This document shows, piece by piece, positions 7,650 through 13,081 of a stretch of 13,081 bases of DNA. The DNA is taken from NCBI GenBank assembly GCA_030623545.1, contig JAUXLW010000017.1:1-13081 (forward strand), read 5' to 3'. Below the pieces are notes generated by a model. That model was not told the DNA's origin. It was given only the letters and a program-made list of their open reading frames with translations, and made no database searches. The stretch is from Acidimicrobiia bacterium. GTDB taxonomy: Bacteria > Actinomycetota > Acidimicrobiia > Spongiisociales > SHLN01. A program made the position numbers and the translations under genes. Each line of letters opens with the position of its first letter. Position 1 is the stretch's first letter.

Positions 7650-8117
7650 TTACCAGCGGTAGTGGGCGAAGGCCTTGTTGGACTCGGCCATCTTGTGGAT
7701 GTCATCGCGCTTTTTGATTGCAGCCCCGGTGTTGTCGGCGGCGTCGAGAATTTCATTCGCCAGCCGCTCGACCATGGTTTTTTCACGCCTGGCCCTGGCA
7801 AAGCTGACGAGCCAGCGCACCGCCAGGGTATTGGAGCGGCTCGGCCGCACCTCTACCGGTACCTGGTACGAGGAGCCTCCCACGCGTCGGGAGCGCACCT
7901 CAACGGATGGGCGCAGGTTGTCGATCGCGCGTTTGAGCGTGTTGAGCGGATCATCGCCCCGGCGTTGCTCGACCATCGTCAAAGCGTCATAAACGATCTT
8001 GCGAGCGAGCTCTTTCTTGCCTTTCCACAGGACCTTGTTCACGACCTGGCTGACTAACACCGACCCATAAACGGGATCGGGCGCGACCTTGCGAACCTCA
8101 GCTGCTGAGCGACGCAT
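7650..8117 (-). CDS. rpsG: 30S ribosomal protein S7
   Basis: S7 (155 residues) nucleates assembly of the small-subunit head and contacts tRNA at the E site. It starts MRRSAAEVRKVAPDPVYGSV and contains ALTMVEQRRGDDPLNTLKRA, RVGGSSYQVPVEVRPSR and the C-terminal HKMAESNKAFAHYRW, all typical. The ATG is two bases after the rpsL stop, with AAGAAGGG inside the rpsL end as ribosome-binding site. In E. coli S7 represses the operon by binding an intergenic structure of roughly 100 bases between rpsL and rpsG; here the gap is 2 bases, so that site cannot exist in the same form. Confidence 0.98.
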   Translation of the reverse strand: MRRSAAEVRKVAPDPVYGSVLVSQVVNKVLWKGKKELARKIVYDALTMVEQRRGDDPLNTLKRAIDNLRPSVEVRSRRVGGSSYQVPVEVRPSRSNTLAVRWLVSFARARREKTMVERLANEILDAADNTGAAIKKRDDIHKMAESNKAFAHYRW

Positions 8118-8119
8118 GG

Positions 8120-8488
8120 CTAGCCCTTCTTCGATCCATAGCGGGAACGTGACTGATTCCGCTCGGTGACACCGGCGGCGTCCAGCGCCCCCCGGATCAC
8201 CTTGTAGCGGATACCCGGCAGGTCTTTGACACGTCCCCCGCGGATGAGAACTATCGAGTGCTCCTGGAGATTGTGACCCTCACCGGGAATGTAGGCCGTG
8301 ACCTCGACTCCCGACGTGAGCCGTACTCGACAAACCTTACGCAGGGCCGAGTTTGGCTTCTTGGGAGTGACTGTGTAAACGCGCGTGCAAACTCCCCGGC
8401 GTTGGGGTGAACCACCGAGACCCGGGGTCTTATCCTTCTTGCCTTTCGGCGTCCGGCCCTGACGGACCAGCTGTTGAATGGTCGGCAC
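8120..8488 (-). CDS. rpsL: 30S ribosomal protein S12
   Basis: S12 (122 residues) lies at the decoding centre and affects translational accuracy. The start is GTG at 8488-8486, giving the expected MPTIQQLVRQGR N-terminus; only a weak purine-rich ribosome-binding site (GAGAG) precedes it. Core motifs are RGVCTRVYTVTPKKPNSALR and EGHNLQEHSIVLIRGGRVKD. Lys43, Lys88 and Pro91 (the E. coli positions usually written Lys42, Lys87 and Pro90) are all wild type, so no classical streptomycin-resistance change is present. It is the first gene of the str block, with a leader of about 225 bases from the predicted promoter. Confidence 0.98.
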   Translation of the reverse strand: MPTIQQLVRQGRTPKGKKDKTPGLGGSPQRRGVCTRVYTVTPKKPNSALRKVCRVRLTSGVEVTAYIPGEGHNLQEHSIVLIRGGRVKDLPGIRYKVIRGALDAAGVTERNQSRSRYGSKKG

Positions 8489-8713
8489 TTGCGCTCTCTC
8501 TTCTTGTGCGGCAAACGAGGCCTCCGCACGGCATTCTCAAAACCTTCAGGTCCAGCCTCATGGACACTCACACACATCAGACACGCGCAAAGCCGGCGCC
8601 TCACTCAGCGAGTGAAACCGCCGACCTATGAGGTCCGCCTCCCGTGGGTCAATCCTTCAAATGGTCGGGACTGAAGGACCCTCTGGGAGCGAACGTGGCG
8701 CGCCAATACGCGG
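8489..8713 (-). promoter_or_regulatory. Predicted long 5' leader of the str operon
   Basis: The region between the predicted transcription start (near 8714) and the rpsL GTG holds no gene I can support. It has several short inverted repeats that could fold in RNA: TCCTTCA/TGAAGGA with a 12-base loop (8653-8678), GACCT-CAT-AGGTC (8623-8635), TCACTC-GCT-GAGTGA (8601-8615) and GTCCA-TGAGGC-TGGAC near 8548-8563. None ends in a T-run, so they are not intrinsic terminators. I do not recognise a known riboswitch or ribosomal-protein leader. The role as a leader rests on the promoter prediction. Confidence 0.45.
8601..8615 (-). promoter_or_regulatory. Perfect inverted repeat in the rpsL leader
   Basis: TCACTC-GCT-GAGTGA is a perfect 6-base stem with a 3-base loop, about 115 bases upstream of rpsL. 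It could be an RNA hairpin of the leader or a palindromic protein-binding site. There is no following T-run. No function can be assigned from sequence alone. Confidence 0.4.
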
Positions 8714-8720
8714 GACCAGG

Positions 8721-8749
8721 AGTATAGGACCGCTGGTTTGTAACAACAA
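8721..8749 (-). promoter_or_regulatory. Predicted sigma-A-type promoter of rpsL-rpsG-fusA-tuf-S10
   Basis: On the minus strand a -10-like TATACT (8726-8721, five of six matches to TATAAT) lies 17 bases after a -35-like TTGTTG (8749-8744, keeping the important TTG). Spacing is ideal and the site lies in the only large gap upstream of the str genes. The predicted start of transcription is near 8714. The weak match of the second half of the -35 is the main uncertainty. Confidence 0.55.
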
Positions 8750-8755
8750 CGTAAC

Positions 8756-8855
8756 GGGCAGGAAGCAGGAAGCAGGAAGCAGGAAGCAGGAAGCAGTCAG
8801 CAGTCAGCAAGGATTCTTGCCTATTGCTTGTTGCTTACTGCTTGTTGCCTATTCC
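8756..8855. repeat. Inverted array of 7-base repeats between rpoC and the str promoter
   Basis: On the plus strand there are five GCAGGAA units (8758-8792), two GCAGTCA units (8793-8806), then a centre GCAAG-GATT-CTTGC (8807-8820), followed by CTATTGC, TTGTTGC, TTACTGC, TTGTTGC and CTATTCC (8821-8855). The second arm is the reverse complement type (GCANNNN on the minus strand), so the whole is an inverted array with strict 7-base phase. Folded as RNA, the two arms pair for about 30 positions with interruptions. The last unit overlaps the final codons and TAG stop of rpoC. It resembles the short heptad-repeat elements scattered in some bacterial genomes; that comparison is from memory. It has no T-run, so it is not a standard intrinsic terminator. 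Confidence 0.85.
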
Positions 8856-11800
8856 TCGGATTCTCCATCGCTCTGCTTGGCACCGAGTGAAGCAAGCCAT
8901 TCGGCCGGGTCTGCCGGAAGGTCGTCGCCTCCCGCCCCGTCACCACCGACCTCGCCGAAGAGATCCATCGGCGTCATCACCGTGGCATTGGGCAGGCTGG
9001 GCTGGACTACCTGGTACTGATCTGCTCCGGTCCCGGCCGGAATCAGCTTCCCGATGATCACATTCTCTTTGAGGCCTCGCAGAAAATCGGACTTCGACTG
9101 CAACGCCGCCTCGGTCAGGACCCTGGTTGTCTCCTGGAACGACGCCGCGGACAACCATGAGTCGGTAGCCAGCGATGCCTTGGTGATCCCCATCAACTCG
9201 GGCCGCCCTTCGGCCGGGGACTTCTTCTTGTTAACAACCTCACGGTTGGTTTCCAGGAATAGACGGTCGTCGACCAGCTCTGCCGGCAGAAAATCCGTGT
9301 CACCGGGAGATACCACTCGTACTCTGCGCAGCATCTGCCGTACGATCATCTCGATGTGTTTGTCGTGGATGTCAACGCCCTGGCTGCGGTAGACCTCCTG
9401 CACCTGATCTACGAGGTACTGCTGGGCGGCACGGACACCCTGGATTTCCAGGACCTCCTTAGGGTCGAGCGGACCCTCTGTTAGTCGGGTGCCCGGCTCG
9501 ACGACGTCTCCCTGAGAAACCCGTATACGGGCTCGACGGGGCAGCGGATACTCCAGTTCCTCGTCCTTGCCTACCACGATGATGGACCGTCTGCCATCCT
9601 CGCTCTCGACGATCTTGATTGTCCCACCCTCGGAAGCGAGTATTGCCTTCCCCTTCGGGGTGCGAGCCTCAAACAGCTCAACAACACGGGGCAGTCCATG
9701 AGTGATGTCCTCTCCGGCAACACCACCGGTGTGAAATGTGCGCATAGTGAGCTGAGTGCCGGGCTCTCCGATGGACTGGGCGGCCACAATCCCAACCGCC
9801 TCTCCCATCTCCACGAAATTCCCCGTCGCCAGCGACAGGCCGTAGCACGTGCCGCAAATGCCAAACCGGGTCTCGCATGTGAGCACAGACCGGCACCGGA
9901 CGGTTTCAACTTCCTCCGCCGCTTCCAGAGCCGTTAGCTCCAGCTTGCCGATGAGTTTTCCGGCCTTGAGGGTGACGCCTTCAGCGGTCTTAACCAGTTT
10001 GCGCTCCACCCGGACGTCGTCTGCCAGCACCCGGCCGAAGATGCGGCTGCGCAGGTTGCGGATCGACTGGCCGTTTTCTCGAATAACGATGAAGATGCCG
10101 CGATCGGTCTCGCAATCCTCCTCGCGAGTGATCACTTCCTGGCTGACGTCCACCAGACGCCGCGTCAGATAGCCGGAGTCGGCCGTTCGCAGGGCGGTGT
10201 CGGCCAATCCCTTGCGGGCACCGTGGGTTGAAATGAAGTACTCGAGTACCGAGAGCCCTTCGCGGAAATTGGAGATGATCGGCCGGGGAATGATGTCACC
10301 GCGCGGGTTGGCCACCAGACCGCGCATGCCGGCAATCTGGCGCACCTGCATGATGTTTCCACGGGCTCCGGAGCGAACCATCATGTCGATGGGATTGAAG
10401 CGGTCCTTCTTCATCGTGGCTTCCATGGCGTCCTTCACCTGGTCGGTAGCTTCCGTCCAGATCTCGATGAGCTCCTGGCGCCGCTCGTCGTCGGTGATTA
10501 CGCCCTGCTGATAGAGCTGCTCTACCTTGGCAGCCCGCTCTTCGAACTCCGCAAGAATCTCCCGTTTCTCGGGAGGCGTCTTGACGTCGTCGAGCGCGAT
10601 GGTGAGGCCCGCCTGGGTTGCGTAGGTGAACCCGAGGTCCTTGATCTCGTCGAGGGTGTGCTGAACGACCGCCTTGTCGAATCGATCGATGATTTCTTCA
10701 ACCAGCACCCGAATATCGGCCCTCACGACCGGAGCGTCGACATACGGAAAGTCCTTCGGCAAGGCCCGGTTGATTAGAGCCCTGCCCAGCGTCGTTTCTG
10801 TGACGGCGTCACCATCCACCGGCTCTTCGGTAAAGAAGTGACCGACGCGAGCCTTGAGGGCCGCGTGCAGTTCCGGATCGCCTGCCAACTCACCAAGACG
10901 CAGCGAGATGGGGGCGTGCAGGGACAGTTCGCCCTGCTCGTATGCCATGACGGCCTCGTTGATGTCAATAAAAACTCGACCAGCGCCGGGGGCGTCTTCA
11001 ACTAGCTCGGACAGGTAGTACACGCCGATGACCATGTCTTGCGAGGGGGTGATTATGGGGCGGCCGCTGGCCGGCGACCGCATGTTGTTGGTGGACAGCA
11101 TGAGGATGCGGGCCTCAGCCTGGGCCTCGGCCGACAGCGGCAAGTGGACTGCCATCTGGTCACCGTCAAAGTCAGCGTTGAATGCCTCACACACCAGCGG
11201 GTGGATCTGAATGGCCTTGCCCTCCACCAGCACTGGTTCGAAGGCCTGGATGCCCAACCGGTGCAGGGTGGGGGCCCGGTTCAACAGGACGGGGTGTTCC
11301 TGAATTACCTCGGACAGAACGTCCCACACCTGGGGACGGGCTCGCTCCACCATCCGCTTGGCCGACTTGATGTTCTGAGCGAGGTCGAGATCCACAAGCC
11401 GCTTCATGACGAAGGGCTTGAACAGCTCGAGCGCCATCTTCTTCGGCAAGCCACACTGGAGAAGCTTGAGCTGGGGACCGACCACTATGACGGAACGGCC
11501 CGAGTAGTCGACTCGCTTTCCAAGCAAGTTCTGCCGGAAGCGCCCTTGCTTGCCCTTGAGCATGTCTGACAGAGATTTCAGGGGTCGATTGCCGGGTCCG
11601 GTGACTGCGCGGCCGCGGCGGCCGTTGTCGAACAGCGCGTCAACCGCCTCCTGCAACATTCGCTTCTCGTTGTTAACGATGATCTCGGGAGCACCCAGAT
11701 CGAGAAGCCGCTTCAGTCGGTTGTTGCGATTGATGACCCGCCGATAGAGATCGTTGAGATCGCTGGTGGCGAACCGGCCGCCGTCGAGCTGCACCATCGG

Positions 11801-12769
11801 GCGCAGATCGGGAGGTATGACCGGAACGGCCTCCAACACCATGGCTAGCGGCGAATTGCGGCCTTCTTGGAAGGGAGTGACCACTTTGAGCCGCTTGGTG
11901 GCGCGTTGTCGGCGCTGGGCCGACTTGGCTTCGAGATCTTCGCGCAGCTGCTGGATCTCGGCATCCAGATCGAGCCGACCCAACAGATCCCGCACGGCCT
12001 CGGCACCCATGCCTCCGGAGTAGTAGGCATCGTAACGGTCGACAACCTCACGCCACAGGGCCTCCGACTCTATGATCGACTTCGGCTTCATCGTGCGCAG
12101 CGTGTCGAACGCCTCCTGTACCAACTCAGCTTCGCCTTCGGAGCGCTCCTTGCGGTCCTTGATCTCCTTCTCGACCTCGCGGCGGCGGGCATTGATTTCT
12201 TGAGTCTTGGCGTCACCTTCCTCCATCTGCGAAAGCTCCTCTTCGAGGCGTTCGCGGCGCGTACCCTCCCATTCGACAAACTCGGCGGCAACAGCTTCGA
12301 GCTCGACACCGAGCGCTTCCTCTAAGTCCGGGAGATCCTTCTGGCGTTTCTCGTCATCCACGGAAGTGACGAGGTAGGCGGCGAAATAGATGATCTTTTC
12401 GAGCTCTTTGGGCGACATGTCGAGCAGGTATCCCAGACGACTTGGCACTCCCTTGAAGTACCAAATGTGGGTGACCGGAGCTGCCAATTCGATGTGTGCC
12501 ATTCGCTCACGGCGCACCTTGGAGCGGGTGACTTCGACTCCACACCGCTCGCAAACAACCCCCCGGAAACGGACCCGCTTGTACTTGCCGCAGTAGCACT
12601 CCCAGTCCCGGGAGGGCCCAAAGATCCGCTCATCGAACAAGCCATCCTTCTCCGGCTTGAGGGTGCGGTAGTTGATGGTCTCGGGCTTCTTGACCTCACC
12701 GTAAGACCACGCGCGGATCTCGTCGGCACTTGCCAGGCCGATCTTCAGCTCATCAAAAAGTTGTGGCAC
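8849..12769 (-). CDS. rpoC: RNA polymerase subunit beta'
   Basis: Beta' (1306 residues) forms, with beta, the catalytic core of RNA polymerase. The N-terminal zinc site has Cys58, Cys60, Cys73 and Cys76. A long charged coiled-coil segment at about 137-225 is the type of insertion I know from actinobacterial RpoC. The active-site loop NADFDGDQMAVH is at 531-542 (Mg-binding Asp533, Asp535, Asp537). The second zinc site is Cys886, Cys965, Cys972 and Cys975, with an extra Cys959 nearby. Bridge-helix sequence lies around 845-878 and the trigger loop contains TFHTGG (1011-1016). The start is GTG at 12769, fixed by an AGGAGG eight bases upstream. The tail after about 1270 (rich in Gly, Asp and Glu) is not conserved in sequences I know, and its stop codon falls inside the heptad-repeat element. 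Confidence 0.98.
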   Translation of the reverse strand: MPQLFDELKIGLASADEIRAWSYGEVKKPETINYRTLKPEKDGLFDERIFGPSRDWECYCGKYKRVRFRGVVCERCGVEVTRSKVRRERMAHIELAAPVTHIWYFKGVPSRLGYLLDMSPKELEKIIYFAAYLVTSVDDEKRQKDLPDLEEALGVELEAVAAEFVEWEGTRRERLEEELSQMEEGDAKTQEINARRREVEKEIKDRKERSEGEAELVQEAFDTLRTMKPKSIIESEALWREVVDRYDAYYSGGMGAEAVRDLLGRLDLDAEIQQLREDLEAKSAQRRQRATKRLKVVTPFQEGRNSPLAMVLEAVPVIPPDLRPMVQLDGGRFATSDLNDLYRRVINRNNRLKRLLDLGAPEIIVNNEKRMLQEAVDALFDNGRRGRAVTGPGNRPLKSLSDMLKGKQGRFRQNLLGKRVDYSGRSVIVVGPQLKLLQCGLPKKMALELFKPFVMKRLVDLDLAQNIKSAKRMVERARPQVWDVLSEVIQEHPVLLNRAPTLHRLGIQAFEPVLVEGKAIQIHPLVCEAFNADFDGDQMAVHLPLSAEAQAEARILMLSTNNMRSPASGRPIITPSQDMVIGVYYLSELVEDAPGAGRVFIDINEAVMAYEQGELSLHAPISLRLGELAGDPELHAALKARVGHFFTEEPVDGDAVTETTLGRALINRALPKDFPYVDAPVVRADIRVLVEEIIDRFDKAVVQHTLDEIKDLGFTYATQAGLTIALDDVKTPPEKREILAEFEERAAKVEQLYQQGVITDDERRQELIEIWTEATDQVKDAMEATMKKDRFNPIDMMVRSGARGNIMQVRQIAGMRGLVANPRGDIIPRPIISNFREGLSVLEYFISTHGARKGLADTALRTADSGYLTRRLVDVSQEVITREEDCETDRGIFIVIRENGQSIRNLRSRIFGRVLADDVRVERKLVKTAEGVTLKAGKLIGKLELTALEAAEEVETVRCRSVLTCETRFGICGTCYGLSLATGNFVEMGEAVGIVAAQSIGEPGTQLTMRTFHTGGVAGEDITHGLPRVVELFEARTPKGKAILASEGGTIKIVESEDGRRSIIVVGKDEELEYPLPRRARIRVSQGDVVEPGTRLTEGPLDPKEVLEIQGVRAAQQYLVDQVQEVYRSQGVDIHDKHIEMIVRQMLRRVRVVSPGDTDFLPAELVDDRLFLETNREVVNKKKSPAEGRPELMGITKASLATDSWLSAASFQETTRVLTEAALQSKSDFLRGLKENVIIGKLIPAGTGADQYQVVQPSLPNATVMTPMDLFGEVGGDGAGGDDLPADPAEWLASLGAKQSDGESEE

Positions 12770-12777
12770 GCCGGTGG

Positions 12778-12783
12778 CCTCCT
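12778..12783 (-). promoter_or_regulatory. Ribosome-binding site of rpoC, overlapping the rpoB stop
   Basis: AGGAGG lies eight bases before the rpoC GTG and shares the last two bases of the rpoB TAG stop. It is a full Shine-Dalgarno match and decides the GTG start. The arrangement implies that ribosomes ending rpoB are placed directly over the rpoC start region, consistent with balanced synthesis of the two subunits. Confidence 0.85.
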
Positions 12784-13081
12784 AAGGTTCGGTCCGCTCT
12801 GGACGGGAGATGTCGATGCCCAATGACTCTGCGGTGCGAAACACGTCGTCGTCGAGCTCTTTGAGCTCCACTTCCTCCCCGGCCGAGAGCATCTCGACGT
12901 TGAGGCACAACGACTGCATTTCCTTCACCAATACTTTGAACGATTCCGGTATTCCCGGCTCGGGGATGTTCTCACCCTTGACGATGGCCTCGTACACCTT
13001 GACGCGGCCGTTGACGTCATCCGACTTGATTGTGAGCAGCTCCTGAAGGGCATATGAGGCACCATATGCCTCCAGGGCCCA
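12782..13081 (-). CDS. rpoB: RNA polymerase subunit beta, C-terminal end only
   Basis: The last 99 residues of beta are present; the 5' part lies beyond the right edge of the window. Reading from 13081 gives WALEAYGASYALQELLTIKS, then DDVNGRVKVYEAIVKGENIP and the highly conserved FKVLVKEMQSLCLNVEML, which is the C-terminal clamp region that packs on beta'. A variable acidic tail of about 35 residues follows. The stop TAG overlaps the rpoC ribosome-binding site and the gap to rpoC is 12 bases. The rifampicin-binding region is outside the window. Confidence 0.98.
   Translation of the reverse strand, partial: WALEAYGASYALQELLTIKSDDVNGRVKVYEAIVKGENIPEPGIPESFKVLVKEMQSLCLNVEMLSAGEEVELKELDDDVFRTAESLGIDISRPERTEP

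Noticed and set aside
8120..8488. Streptomycin-resistance changes in rpsL
   Set aside because: Lys43, Lys88 and Pro91 are the wild-type residues.
8251..8604. A minus-strand frame starting in the rpsL leader and continuing out of frame through rpsL
   Set aside because: It reads rpsL in the wrong frame; the leader part has no good ribosome-binding site and no similarity that I recognise.
8618..8652. A second promoter in the leader (TTGACC with CATAGG about 16 bases on)
   Set aside because: The -10 match is only three of six bases and it overlaps a hairpin; too weak to report as a feature.
8806..8820. Intrinsic terminator of rpoC at GCAAG-GATT-CTTGC
   Set aside because: The stem is only five base pairs and no T-run follows on the minus strand.
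8758..8855. CRISPR array
   Set aside because: The repeats are 7 bases with no spacers and are arranged as an inverted pair, unlike CRISPR repeats.
8628..9020. A plus-strand open frame crossing the heptad repeats, with KQEAGSRKQEA and LLLVAY-type residues
   Set aside because: It is a translation of the repeat itself plus the antisense of rpoC; no ribosome-binding site or family resemblance.

Overview
This window carries the core transcription and translation gene cluster of a bacterium. Every gene lies on the minus strand, so transcription runs from the high coordinates to the low ones: rpoB (3' end only), rpoC, a 360-base gap, then rpsL, rpsG, fusA, tuf, rpsJ, rplC, rplD, rplW, rplB, rpsS, rplV and rpsC (3' end outside the window). 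This is the rpoBC - str - S10 order found in many bacteria. No tRNA, rRNA, CRISPR array, transposase or insertion sequence is visible.

The organism looks like a member of the Actinobacteria. The DNA is G+C-rich by eye. RpoC (1306 residues) has the long charged coiled-coil insertion after the N-terminal zinc finger and the general sequence character I know from Mycobacterium RpoC. EF-Tu is also closest in wording to actinobacterial EF-Tu. Details that differ from mycobacteria (DMPGH in EF-Tu, a different RpoC tail, a long RpsC tail) suggest a deep lineage such as Acidimicrobiia, but that placement is a guess.

The twelve genes from rpsL to rpsC are packed with gaps of 15 bases or less or with overlaps of 1 to 8 bases (GTGA, ATGA, TGATG junctions). 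There is no room for a separate S10 promoter or leader between tuf and rpsJ, so str and S10 probably form one long transcript. A promoter-like site (TTGTTG, 17 bases, TATACT) lies at 8721-8749, giving a leader of about 225 bases with several small hairpins ahead of rpsL.

The one part that is not ordinary housekeeping sequence is 8756-8855, between the rpoC stop and the str promoter. It is an inverted array of 7-base units (GCANNNN, pointing toward a central GCAAG-GATT-CTTGC hairpin). The rpoC stop codon lies in register within the outermost unit, so the element may have supplied the end of the rpoC reading frame. Other notable points are a long C-terminal extension on RpsC with a duplicated nine-residue unit, and an acidic tail on ribosomal protein L4.
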